Assembly (NCBI RefSeq): GCF_001039355.2
Contig: NW_019775528.1
Coordinates: forward strand, 223,969-287,968
DNA length: 64,000 nt
Direction of reading: 5' to 3'
From: Lingula anatina
Lineage: Eukaryota; Brachiopoda; Lingulata; Lingulida; Lingulidae
Numbering within the stretch: the stretch's first letter is position 1; each line of letters opens with the position of its first letter. Under the pieces are notes generated by a model. That model ran no database searches, was not told the DNA's origin, and saw nothing but the letters and a program-made list of their open reading frames with translations. Positions 48,801 to 62,500 of this stretch are shown here, in pieces. The position numbers were made by a program, and so were the translations under genes.

Positions 48801-50568
48801 GCACATCTGCTACATGAGTAACTCCTCGGTGTCTGTCTTGTCCCTTGGTTGAACTTTTCCTCCTTAGATATATAGAATAAGAAAGAAGCCGGTGTCAGTG
48901 TTCAGCTCACCAAGTACAGACTGGCTGAACATTAATACTAAGAAATTGAAACTCCAACCTTTTATGTTGAAACTGCACGCATGAAGTTCGCTTGTTGATC
49001 TTTTGCCCGGTTGTCAACACCGCTGTGACTATTGTAAGACGTAAGAAACACCCGTTTCACGCGTCGCACATTGGTGTCTTGGTCTCCCCATGTGGAGAGC
49101 TGACAGTGTCAACATGATAATATATAGGTAAATGTGCTGGCCTCTTGTGTGTTATCACTATCGCATCAAGGAGAGAAGAAGAGGATACAAGTTGGAGTAA
49201 AGCTTGGGTTACAAAGCATTGCCGCATCGTCCCCGCCGATCTCTACGTCATAAGAACTTGTGACACCATCATTTATAAATAAATGCGCATCGCGTAATTT
49301 AAACATCAGACAAGGTGCTCTCCTTCGCTATTGATGTTAAGAAAGTGCCGACAGTTGGTGGGCCTGTGCCTTAAAGCTTAGTTTTTATGGCTGCTGTCAG
49401 CGACAATGACCTCAGGTGGACCCACATGTAGTTGTGGCCTTCCACAGGCGCACGCAGGCGTGGAGTGGAGTTTATGGTGAGATTGGCCCCCGTGGTTGAT
49501 CAAACAGACCAGACGTGTGACCGACACGAAGAATTTTTAAGTGCTGCTCACTTTAGAGAACGGTAATCACTTTCAATCCAACCTCATCGGTTCACTTCCA
49601 GCGATAAAGAAAACGGGCTCAGATAGGATATGCCTTGTATTATCATATTTATGTTTAATGTACACTATCTGAACGCAACTTAAATTGCCGGTCATGGTCA
49701 GTGTTTTATGATATGCTTTGTCGGTACATATTTGCCGCTCAAACTCCCCAACAAAAGGATTGCAACAACACAATCACTAAGTATTTTACTCGAGCCTTTG
49801 GTTTCAATTGAAGCTCAATAGAAACTCGAGGCTTTTGCTATCAATACATTTGATATTGTATGCATTATCATTGGTAATAAGATATGCCGACGTAGTATGC
49901 TCGGCTGGCTCAGCAAGAGCCGTATTTCCCCTTAGGTCTTTGCTTTGAAGCCGATACCTGCATTCCTCTAGCCAAAGACCCTCGCTCACGCTCAGCAACG
50001 GATCGCTAAGTGCAAATTAAATTCTATTTTCATTTTATGTCTGATTTGGTTTAACGATAGCACCCTTGTCAGCTCTATTCTATAGGCTGCAAAGAGCTTT
50101 TGCTGCTTCTTCCCCATGCCCCCGTAAACATTTATGAATCTAGACAGATTGGGGTTTTCAAAGACTTAACCCCTAACTGCCCATTATATCAATTTCTCGA
50201 TATCCACGGACAAAGTGAATATCAATCATGAATATTAAAGTGCTGAGACCTTTATAGCACCTAAAAACATCAAAGAAAAGCGAAACTTAGCTACTGCCAA
50301 AATGTCACGGCGTTTTCTTTTTATGCCTGGCACCTAGTTATATTTGTATGTATGCATCATTTTGATGAGATCTTTATAATAATCTTCAACCAAACAAACT
50401 CTGCTCCGTTTCACGCACTACTATACTTGCGGTATGAGATGAAAACGGGAATTTTGCAGTTGGAATGAAAAGAATGATCATTGATGAATGTAAATATGTT
50501 GGTTAGTTCATACACCAACTAGTGAACTATTCATACACTTCAACAAGACGTTGGAAATAACGCACACA

Positions 50569-50611
<43 letters not shown>

Positions 50612-50618
50612 GGGGGTT

Positions 50619-50653
<35 letters not shown>

Positions 50654-52602
50654 GGGAAGATTGAACCTGTCCGTAAATCGGATAGTGATCACACTGTCTG
50701 AAGAAAATGCTGCCCGACTAAATTGTGCAAATATTTCTACCACCTGAAATATTTTAGATAACCCCTTTCATTCCAGTTTTGAGCACCCGTTCTTAATCAG
50801 AGTTTACGTAAGATCGTCAATTTAAGACACCATTGGTAAATTAGATACGAGTTGAAAACTACCTGAGGTTAATTTTATAATCCCTTTCCTTAAACTTAAT
50901 TTTCCTATTTATACCAAATAGAATTGCGGGCAATAAACCAATCAAAATGACTCGAAGTTGTAATAGACACGCGTTTAAGGTAGATAAACAATCACAAGTA
51001 CAATTTGAGCAAATAGAAAAGACTTTCATGTCGCATTACCGGGGCAGTGGCCAAAGTTTGTCAGGCGAGAAAAGAATCTTTATAAGAACTAAACTATAAG
51101 AACGGGATTACTGTAACAAATAAACTCCACTCGACAACCCCCCAAATCCTTAGCTTTGATCAAAGAGCCAATTTCTATATGAATTATACTATAAAGAGCT
51201 CAAGGGTCCCGAACTTGGCAGCGGGGTTGATTTTCCATTATTTACCTCTATTTCGAAAGTGCACAGTGTCAGACCACAAATTATGCTATTATAGCTTGTT
51301 ATTGCCTAAACCATATCTAATATATTAATGCGTGTAAGGAGGTCTATCCCCTTACCGAGTCATTTTCATTTTTACCATGTCATTTACTTCTGTCATGCAG
51401 TATTTTTTAAAATCTAACACTCATTTTGGTATTTGTATTTATTTGTACTCTTTTTTATCTGGTGATGGCTGTTTTTTTTCTTGTGTGTTACATTCGAAAA
51501 TTCAATAATATTAGCTTGAAAGCAGATGAACTGGCGGGGAAAACTTCTAACAAACGGATCTTAGTTGCGCTTTAAGTACTTTTTTTCCATAAAAACCAAT
51601 TTCAACTTCACATTTCCTCGCATTTGAAAGCATAGGGCGGAAAAACATTTTAGAACGTGTATTTCACCTTTCAAATAATGCTCGGTATTTCGATATGTGT
51701 ATATTACAATTCTAAAAAAAAAAAAAAAAAAGAGAGAGAGAGAGAAAATACCCGCCTCTCTGTGTATTGTTAAGATAGACTTAATCAATGTATATATAAT
51801 TTGCGAAAAGCAGATCATAAAAAGTTATTGAAAGAAACGCCAGTCCGTTTAGTTAATATGCCTTTATAAATGATTCTGCTAGTCATGGAGTGCGATAGCT
51901 TTTTTTAAAAAACAACATTAGTATTTCGTTGTATAACACTTTATAAATCGAGGCCCCTATTTTTTTTCGCAGTTATTTAATGTTTGTTTGTTTTTTAAAT
52001 TCTAATTAAGGGGGTGGTTTTATCTTTAGGTTTATTCTAAAAAATACTTAAATAGGGTGTTTGCGTTTGTAAATGCTCGTTAAGATCCAAACGTAAGTTA
52101 ATACTAATTTGTGGTAAGAGATAAGGGCCTATTCATCTGTTGACATCATTGTCAATGCATTAGAGAAAACTTTAGGGTGTCCCTTTACTTCTCAATCGCA
52201 TCTACACTTATTCAAAGAACGTTGCATAAATTTAGATATATTCTATATTTTAAGGTTCAAATTAGCAGTGAGCATATACTTTACAAGCTTTTGATTGCAT
52301 CAAATCAATACGAAATCATTGATAAGTGTAAATCTAGCATAAGTTCGTCTTGAAACTCTTCTAACTGGAGATTGAAAAAGACGAACGCTGCCAAGGACAG
52401 GACAAGCTAGGAAATGGGAATGTCCTCTATACAACCACATGGAATGGGATGAATCTCACGAAAACATTTTGAATGTTTATGTGAAAAGGTAAGGTGTATA
52501 TATGTTGTGTTGTCTGTAATTGATTGAAAGTGGTTTGCATCAACTTGGTAAATCGTTTGAATTACGCAGATATCCGTCGACTGCCAACGTCTATGCTAAT
52601 TC
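48801..52602. other. Intergenic DNA between TSPEAR and GPD2
   Basis: No gene is supported. It contains a compound CA/AG microsatellite at 50.56-50.65 kb. It also holds a possible non-coding first exon of GPD2 ending at a strong donor (AAAAG|GTAAGG, 52488/52489); the segment before it (about 52380-52488) is GC-richer than its surroundings. That exon is a guess from one splice signal. Confidence 0.4.
50562..50651. repeat. Compound CA/AG microsatellite
   Basis: A CA run, a G-rich spacer (gaggggggttggg) and an AG run. Ser-Leu and Cys-Val frames across it are artefacts. Confidence 0.96.
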
Positions 52603-55325
52603 AAGTAACTGAATTATATCATGTCACATTTTTGCAAGATTTTTATTTTCAGTGATATACTCTTTTGAAAAACGATATTTTAAAAAGTTCTTAATCGAAC
52701 TTACTGTTTCTATATAAGTACTCCTGAAATGAGCAGATTCTCAAGAGGTCCAGCTTTTTATGGAAAACCTAAGCAAACTGTCACAGTAGAAATGTAAATG
52801 TACTCATTCTAATTTCCACTGGTAGTTGTTGACATTGAAGAACTATCAGGACAAAATTGTTATTCTTGGATCTAAGTACAGCATTTGTGTCCTTTGATTT
52901 TGGAATGATGATATAATCTAATCATTTCCTTGTTTGTGATCTACTTACTAGTACCATGTTCCTCATTCTTCACCCAGTTGACCTTCAAAAAGTCAACTGT
53001 CCCCTTTGCCAGTAATCTATGAGAAAAACCCAGCTTTAGAATAAGATCCTTTTTATCTTAAAGACATCTTGTTCAAAATGTGGTTACCTGTCACTGATCT
53101 ACAGAAAACCCCTTTTTTTACACTCAACCAGCTCCTACATAGTAGCACAAAAATTCATACGTTAGTATTCCTCTTTACATTTTTTTATACTTGTATGTAC
53201 TGTATAAACTTACACATGGATGTTACATGTTTAAAATGGAATTCAAGTCAGCTATTCAACTTGATATGGGGGTCTCTCAAATCTTTTTCTTACCTTTCAC
53301 GTCCTCTAGTGGATCTGTAAGTGTTGAAAAGCTATAAATTATATTTTGCCATTGACATCACTGTGAATGAGGTAAAGATTGGGTAAGGCTCGTCTATCGG
53401 TTATGCTGCCATGAAATTGTTCACCCATTGAAGATGGCCATTAACCCCATAATTAGGTTAAATTATATTTCCCACCGGAAAAGACAAAACTTTAAATTAA
53501 TGATCCCTGGCTTACTTCTTACATTCAAAGAACTAGGTAAGAGGTGAGCAAAGGTATTGATGGCTCCAAAAATGCAGCTAATTTGCCATCTATACTTATA
53601 CCTCTCAATCAATAGCACATATAGAACATATCCAAAAAATGTAAGTAAGAGTGATAACACACAAATTTTAGGGCAACATCAGCTCCCTGGTTTGATAGAT
53701 GCCTGCACCTTTTTTAAATGATAGATGAAATTGAGCCTCAAACCACTGCCATAAAATTATTTATAGCTGGAAAAAAAGAGAGCAGACTTTTGAGATATTA
53801 CCTTTGTCACAACTGTACAATATCAAATGATAATTTAACTAAAAGCTGTGTCAGTCAGTCAGTCTAGGATCTTTAAATGGAGAGATAAACAGTGTGGGGA
53901 ACTGAAAGTCAGCATGAACCCTCATTCAGTGGCTTGCCCTTCAAACAATAAGATAATTAGTACCACCNAAGTAACTGAATTATATCATGTCACTTTTTTG
54001 CAAGATTTTTGTTTTCAGTGATATACTCTTTTGAAAAACGATATTTTAAAAAGTTCTTAATCGAACTTACTGTTTCTATATAAGTACTCCTGAAATGAGC
54101 AGATTCTCAAGAGGTCCAGCTTTTTATGGAAAACCTAAGCAAACTGTCACAGTAGAAATGTAAATGTACTCATTCTAATTTCCACTGGTAGTTGTTGACA
54201 TTGAAGAACTATCAGGACAAAATTGTTATTCTTGGATCTAAGTACAGCATTTGTGTCCTTTGATTTTGGAATGATGATATATTCCTGTTTAATCTAATCA
54301 TTTCCTTGTTTGTGATCTACTTACTAGTACCATGTTCCTCATTCTTCACCCAGTTGACCTTCAAAAAGTCAACTGTCCCCTTTGCCAGTAATCTATGAGA
54401 AAAACCCAGCTTTAGAATAAGATCCTTTTTATCTTAAAGACATCTTGTTCAAAATGTGGTTACCTGTCATTGATCTACAGAAAACCCCTTTCTTTACACT
54501 AAACCAGCTACATAGTAGCACAAAAATTCATACGTTAGTATTCCTCTTTACATTTTTTTATACTTGTATGTACTGTATAAACTTACACATGGATGTTACA
54601 TGTTTAAAATGGAATTCAAGTCAGCTATGCAACTTGATATGGGGGTCTCTCAAATCTTTTTCTTACCTTTCATGTCCTCTAGTGGATCGGTAAGTGTTGA
54701 AAAGTCATAAATTATATTTTGCCATTGACATCACTGTGAATGAGAAAAAGATTGGGTAAGGCTCGTCTATCGGTTATGCTGCCATGAAATTGTTCACCCA
54801 TTGAAGATGGCCATTAACCCCATAATTAGGTTGAATTATATTTCCCACCCGAAAAGACAAAACTTTAAATTAATGATCCCTGGCTTACTTCTTACATTCA
54901 AAGAACTAGGCAAGAGGTGAGCAAAGGTATTGATGGCTCCAAAAACGGAGCTAATTTGCCACCTATACTTATATCTCTCAATCAATAGCACATATAGAAC
55001 ATATCCAAAAAATGTAAGTAAGAGTGATAACACACAAATTTTAGGGCCACATCAGCTCCCTGGTTTGATATATGCCTGCACCTTTTTTAATGATAGATGA
55101 AATTGAGCCTCAAACCACTGCCATAAAATTATTTATAGCTGGAAAAAAAGAGAGCAGACATTTGAGATATTACCTTTGTCACAACTGTACAATATCAAAT
55201 GATAATTTAACTAAAAGCTGTGTCAGTCAGTCAGTCTAGGATCTTTAAATGGAGAGATAAACAGTGTGGGAAACTGAAAGTCAGCATGAACCACATTCAG
55301 TGGCTTGCCCTTCAAACAATAAAAT
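52603..55325. repeat. 1.36-kb near-identical direct duplication meeting at an N
   Basis: The segment at 52603-53967 recurs at 53969 to about 55325 with only scattered substitutions and a few short indels. Examples are an extra ttcctgttta-like insertion near 54280 and a 3-bp difference near 53132/54507. A single N at 53968 lies exactly between the copies. Open frames of about 65-83 codons recur in both copies on each strand but have no family or splice support. Confidence 0.9.
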
Positions 55326-56469
55326 AGTTACACTTGTATTTTGCAAACATGTATGCTTGCCTGTATTCTTTGTCCTTTTTATCCCAATTGGCAAACAGTT
55401 GGAAATGCCATTTATGTCTACCATTGTATATACCTATAGCATTTTATATTTTATGTGCAGTTATATTCCACATTCAGATTATTATTTTGTTAAAATGATT
55501 TATCTGGTGCCAGATATTGTAGCGTAGTCTGTTTCTGTTTGTGAAGAAGTGTTACTGTCATGACACTGACTCTCATTGTGCAAACACGATCTATGGAACA
55601 AGCCCATTTAGAGATTTAAGAAAGACCTTCAGGAATCATGAGGGGATGTAAAGGGTGCCCCCCCCCCCAACCCCCACCACCACCATTATTTTGGACATCC
55701 GGTTTCAAAATCCTGGCTAAACTCCTGGTTTCATGTGTTCAAAGACGTTTCCGTTATCTTAAAGAAAATTGTATTTTGTTGAAAAGCAGCCATGAATTTT
55801 CACTGCTTTAAATTGCCTACATTTTGATTAAATTAAATTTTATGGTATATCAGAGTTTTATAAACAATTACTTTTCAAGAGTTAAGATGCCACATTAAAC
55901 AGGTCTAAAATAGTCTTTTTTTTAGCTTTTAATTTAAAATTTAATAAATTAGCTTTTTTCTCTGCCATGATTTTAAAGCTGCACACATAAGATTCAGCTG
56001 AAATTCTCTGTGCAGTTTGCATGGATACATGTTATGATGTTCAAATACCATTATCACCATAATATATGTATCGTCCCTCGAGGTATCTGCTTTAAATGTC
56101 ATTTTCCTTATTTGAGCATGGCCTTATGTGGAAAAGAAAATATGAAGTTTATTAGCTAGGTCATAAATATTGATGCTAACCAAGAGTGCTTTTAAGAAAT
56201 AAGGTCATAGAACTGGTGTATGCTGCTGAATTCTTTTTTTTTTTTTAATTTGATTCTACTCACAGATTTGACAGCAAGGGAAACACCATTATTTTTTCCC
56301 ATGTTAGTTATACATAAGGGCAGTCCATCTCTCTTCTAGGTCATGCTAAGTAGAGCTTGAAATACAAGTAAAAATATTGAATGTTACTTGAGGTGGTGTA
56401 CTGCCACTGATGCATACACTGTTACATTGTCTGCTTGTTTAGTAGTCTTTTTTCTTTGACATTTTGCAG
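55326..56469. other. Upstream DNA of GPD2
   Basis: AT-rich with a C-rich run at about 55658-55685. No gene is supported. The acceptor-like ttgacattttgcag ending at 56469, just before the GPD2 start region, suggests a non-coding exon further upstream. Confidence 0.5.
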
Positions 56470-56524
56470 GATTAAAGGCGAACAAATACTGTGTTAAAGG
56501 AATACATTATAGCAACACAATAAA

Positions 56525-59500
56525 ATGTCCAGGTGGAATTCAGCAAAACGCCTTGTTTTATATGGCCTAGCTGCAGGTGGCGTTGGAACAGCATCAGTAT
56601 ACATGATATCAAATAGGAGGAAGCATATTGCACAGGTAAGTTTAATAAAAAGTAAATTTTCTTTTGTATTACTCTGTCTAAAATACATTAATTGAGTCTT
56701 ATAGCTTCACAAATGTATGTTTCAGCTATATTAAAGAAAGATGTGTATTAATGAAGATTTAAACTTTAAAAATGAATTTATAAGAAGAGCCAAAAATAAT
56801 CCATCTTGAGTTGAAAGCTGAATGGTAAAATAAAAATTGTAGAAATATCAAAAACAGTTGGTAACCTTAAGTATTCCTCCCATGATATGTTTTTTATGAT
56901 AATAATTCCGTAGTCCTCGGGTATTAGCTGTAGCGGCTCAAAGCACAAGTTGTCCTCACTGACCTTTGTATGAAATGCAGCAAGCAAAACTGACACCGCA
57001 AGAATTATTTATGATGAATCTGTTACTTAAAAAGTACCCATGTAGATTAGGGCCTTCTTTAGTAGGATAAAACATTGTTTAAATATAATATTTTAGTTTA
57101 TTGGTATTATATTATATTATATTATATTATATTATATTATATTATATTATATTATATTATATTATATTATATTATATTATATTATATTATATTATATTAT
57201 ATTATATTATATTATATTATATTATATTATATTATATTATATTATATTATATTATATTATATTAAATTAAAATACCAAAATGTCTTGATTCATGAAAATC
57301 TGTAATTGATAAAATGTTTTTGTTATTTTTAGGATAACCCAAATGTATCTGCTGAGAGGTTGAACCAGCCCCTGCCTACAAGAGAGGAACAACTGGCCTC
57401 CCTGGAAAATGACCAGTTTGATGTGTTGGTGATAGGAGGAGGAGCCACAGGGGCAGGAGTTGCTTTAGATACTACAAGCAGAGGTATATCTATAGCCTTT
57501 TTTTTCCTTTTTTAGAAAAAAAACATCTTGTCTCAGTCAAGGTTTTCCTTTGTTTAAGAACAACAAGAACTGCACTTTACATTCTTGGGCTTATTCATTT
57601 AAATTTATTCACGTAAGTTATTAGAAAATTGTTTGAATGATGAAAGTTTTTTGTTAATTAGACAAAAATGGAAATTTGTCCTCTAAAGACTGTTAGAACA
57701 GATAATTTTTGTGCATCCATGTGTATGAAAGGGCTATTTTAGCATTGAAAACAGTCAATTCAACTAAAATTGTACTTGATTTTTTTAAAAAAGAAACATT
57801 TATTTTAGGTTTGAAGACTGCCCTTGTGGAAAAGTTTGATTTTTCTTCTGGGACAAGCAGTCGCAGTACAAAGTTAATTCATGGAGGAGTGCGTTACCTA
57901 CAAAAGGCAGTTTTTAATTTGGATTTGGAACAGGTAAGAATATTTAAGTGAAAAAGGTAGAAATACTAAGGAAGTCAGGTTATATATTGAAGTAACAATT
58001 AAAGTTTCCAGTTGTGTTTTCAAAATTAATATCCAGCAGGAACTCAAATATTGTAAACAGGTAGAGTTGTGAATAGAAACAGTTATGTGACACATCTCAG
58101 ATTAAGGGGCTATGATAATGTAAGACTTCTGTGTTTTAGTACCGAATGGTGAAAGAAGCCTTAGCAGAAAGGGCGAACCTCCTAAAGATTGCTCCACATC
58201 TCTCGTATCCATTGCCCATTATGTTGCCTATCTACAAGTAAGTTTTCCTATAAAGAAAAACACTTTAATATTGAATATACTAAAATAATACAAAATATAA
58301 TTGACACATCCAATAGAAATTAAAGTCGATTTTTTAAAGAGATTCATGTTGACTGCTTACCATGACGAGATGCAGACAATTAGACTTTTTCTTAAAAGAT
58401 AAAAGTCAAATTAAGTAAAGGTTTATCTTTTTATTTCATTTCCATTTATTTGGATAGGTAGGTAGTTTTCTATTTTGATTTAATTATTATCTCCTTTTTG
58501 ATCAGATGGTGGCTTGTTCCTTACTACTGGGCAGGAATCAAGTGCTATGATTTGGTGGCAGGAAAACAAACACTGAAATCAAGTTATCTGCTTTCAAAGA
58601 GTCAAGCCTTAGAACTATTTCCAATGTTGAAGAAGGACCAATTGGTGAATGCTTTGGTGTATTATGATGGTAAGTATTCACTGTTAAATATCCATCCCAT
58701 CGTTATTATAATGTAGTGATTCTTATGTCAAGCAAAAGTTGAGTCTACTGTTTATGGCATTTCACATGTTATTTTTAGGTATGAATACTGCATATTGCTT
58801 AACTTTTAAGCAGAATTTATTACTAGGTAGTTGTAGAGTTATTACTGTAGGTTGATTATAATCAATAACATATTGATATTAATAATTGTGGAATTTATTA
58901 ATATTTTCAGGTCAGCATAATGATGCCAGAATGAACATTGCCATTGCCCTAACTGCTGCTAGACTTGGGGCCTCCATTGCCAATCATGTTGAGGTGACAG
59001 AAATTTTGAAAAGTGAAGATGAAAATGGGAAGCTTGTCTGCAGTGGTGCCAAGATGAAAGACCGCATTACAGGTGACTTGAAATAATACATTTTTATCTC
59101 AAAGCTAATCTCACATATAAGTCGAGGATTATGATATTGTATAATTTGAGGGTTACCATCTGAGCAATGTAGATCTGCCATAACATTTTAATATATTGTA
59201 TAATTTAAGGATTACCATCTGAACAATGTAAATCTGCTGTCACATTTTGTAAGTATGTATGCCATGTACCAGTAGGTGCTACTACATTTTTTTTTTCATT
59301 TTTCATAGTGTCTGTTTTTTGCAGGCAAAGAGTTTGAGGTCAAAGCTAAATGTGTGATCAATGCCACTGGGCCATACACAGATTTAATCAGAACTAAAGA
59401 TGACAAAACAATACCCAAAATTTGCCAGCCCAGTTCAGGAGTTCATGTTGTACTACCAGATTATTACAGGTGTGCTGTATGTGTAGAAATTGTTGTGAAA

Positions 59501-62500
59501 AGTGCACTGTTCTTATTGATTTTACCTCAGTCGTCAGAAAAAGGGTTTAACATCACAGTTAACAGTCAGTTTATCATATTAAATTAGAGTTCTAAAGAAA
59601 GACAATATGCAATTTCTTTTAAAGAAAACCTTTTTAATGATAACAAAATGGCTATGTTTATAAAAGGCAAAAATGCTTCTATTTCTAGCCCAGAGAGAAT
59701 GGGTCTCCTAGATCCATCTACCAGTGATGGCAGAGTAATTTTCTTTTTACCATGGCAGAAGGCCACTCTGGCAGGTAATTTCTTATAGATCATTTATTTC
59801 TCCAGGAAACTTTTTTTCTTTAAAGTTAGTTTTCAGCTGCTGTCCACTATTATAGAAATACAACTTAAAACAGAAAACCTAGATATTTTAGACAGTAAGG
59901 GTATGTACCATAGACAAAAAACTTTGAAAATTGTTTCTTGGGCAAATTCATGCTGTATGCTAAATGAATGTATGCTATTTTAGGTACAACTGATAGGAAA
60001 TGTGAAGTCACAGACAACCCTAGTCCATCAGAAGAAGAGATTGCTTTTATTTTACGTGAAATTCAAAAATATCTTGGCCCAGATGTAGAAGGTATTGAAT
60101 ATTTTTACTCAAGGGATGCAGTAAGGGACTACTGGGTATCAGGACAATTCCCCCTCGGACAATTCCCCCCGGACTATTCCCCCCGGACAATTCCCCCCCG
60201 GACAATTCCCCCCCCCAGGACAATCCCCCCCAGACGATTCCCCCCCGAAGAATATATATATTTATATACAAATATAAAGTAAAGAATACAAAGTTCAAAG
60301 TTCTTTTCATCCATTTTTGAATATTTCTTAGTGTGATGATGCAAATCAAGGATAGATAATATTAATTCTATTAAACAATTTATTTTCTTGGAGTTCAAGT
60401 ACATGAAATTTTCGAGATAGAAGTACAGAACATTTTATTAAAAATCTGATCAAAGAATATATATCTCCAGGTAAAGGAGGGGTAAACAGATGATCTCACT
60501 CATAAAGGTAGCCCTTTGATGAATTAACTGTTACTTTTAATTGCTTTATTTCTCCCCCCCCCCCCCCTTGATTCAGTAAGTCTTGAATCAAGGTGCAGCT
60601 CTAGGTATCCCTGTGACTATTTGTCACTTTTAATTGCTTGACCACCATCCACCACCCACCACACTAAAATATTTATAAAATATCTGTTTACCTGTTCATC
60701 TGTTTACCCCACCTTTACCTGAAGGATAGGTGGTTATACTTCCATTATATACTTAATAAATCTTCCTGTATTTGTACTCAATGAAAAGGGAATGCTATCT
60801 ATCAAAATGGAATTTGCTTGCCAAGAATTAATAAATATTTGCTGAAAATGGGCTATCTTCAAAAGAAATTTTTTTTTTTGGGGGGGGGGGTATTCATTAT
60901 TGATTTATTGTCAGTTTAGATTTAGGTATAAGCTACATATTTAGCATTGGCACATATCCCAGAAGCCAAGGGCAGTTTATGTCTGTGTGCAGATAGTGTG
61001 GAATTAAAAAAAGATTACCAGTCTAACATGAATTTCTTGCAATTTGGCATAAACAAGAAACTTAATTGGATGGCCTGGAAACAAAAATACTAGAATAAAC
61101 TGAAAATGTAAAGTACATTTCATATGTATAATGTATGGGAAGTGAAGAAATAGCTGCATTGATTGGATTTGAACTGACTTTCAGTGCGCCGTGGTGATGT
61201 GCTGTCTGCATGGAGTGGCATTAGACCCTTGGTGTTAGACCCCAATGCTAAAGATACTCAGTCTATTGCCAGGAATCACATTATTGAAGTCAGTGGAACC
61301 AACCTCATCACTATTGCAGGTTAGTAGTTGCAGCATTGCTTTGTGATATGAGTAACATTCTTCATTGCTTGAGTTATGTTCATTACTACAGTAACCATAC
61401 TTATAAGTATTTTGGAAGGCAGTTTGTCCCAGCATATGTTACAAATTGTACTATGAAAATATAATTTTATGATGAACTGCATAATTATATTAGCTCTTTT
61501 TTTATGAGTAGAAGTTAATGAATAATGAAAACAAAACAATGAATTAAGCAAAGTAAAAATCATGTGGAACAATCTTCTATTCTGAGAAAACTATTCCAGC
61601 ATGTTTTACAAATTACAGCATCATAGTATCACATGAAGATCAGAGAGTTGGTAATCTTACAAAAAAAATGTCCACATATATTTGTCCATGTTTTTTAATC
61701 TCAGGTGGTAAATGGACAACTTACCGCAGTATGGCAGAGGAGACTGTGGACAAGGCCATAGCTGTCTGCAATCTCAAGCCCAAAAATGGATGTGTGACTA
61801 AGGGCCTGTTACTTGATGGTGCTGCTGGCTGGACTCCTACTATGTTTATCAAGCTGGTGCAGGATTTTGGTCTGGAGAATGAGGTATTGTGAAAATAACA
61901 TAACTCCCCCTCCCTGCCCCCCCCCCCCCCAAAAAAAAGTTTTTTTTTTTCATAAGCTTTATGCAGCACAAAAAAGGTTTGACTCTTTAGAGAAATTTTT
62001 CAAAGAAATTTAAAAAATTATTACATTCTGTTATGTATTCAGTTTGTTTTCCTTTCTTTTTCTCTCGCCAACACAGTACACACTGCCGTTTCAGGTTGCT
62101 CAACACCTCGCTGACACCTATGGTGATAAAGCTTTCAAAGTAGCTAAGATGTGCTCTCTGACTGGAAAGAGGTGGCCTGTGGTGGGCAAGAGATTGCATG
62201 AAGAGTTCCCTTATTTGGAGGCAGAGGTAAATGTGTTCACAGGGCTTGTAAGGGAAAATATTTTGGGATCTCAGGACACAGTTTCTATCTGTACTACAAC
62301 CATTTTTCATTATATAGACACAGATAGTCTTTGAACATAGAGTCACAAGCATTGAAAATGCTGATCTTGTATCACTTCTACTTTAGGTCCGTTATGCGTG
62401 TCGTGAATATGCAAGGACAGCTGTGGATGTGATTGCACGGCGGACAAGACTCTCCTTCCTAAATGTCCATGCCTGTGAGGAGTCCTTGCCAAGAATTGTG

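Noticed and set aside
53069-55033. Duplicated ORFs of 65-83 aa on both strands
   Set aside because: They are kept in both copies only because the copies are nearly identical. No family, splice or start evidence; one strand at most could be real and neither is supported.
57075-57305. 76-aa ORF of repeated YYIIL
   Set aside because: Translation of the ATTAT microsatellite.
60047-60404. Gly- and Pro-rich ORFs on both strands
   Set aside because: Translation of the C-rich minisatellite. The plus-strand ORF begins in GPD2 exon 9 but runs past a good donor, and the family sequence resumes at 61185.
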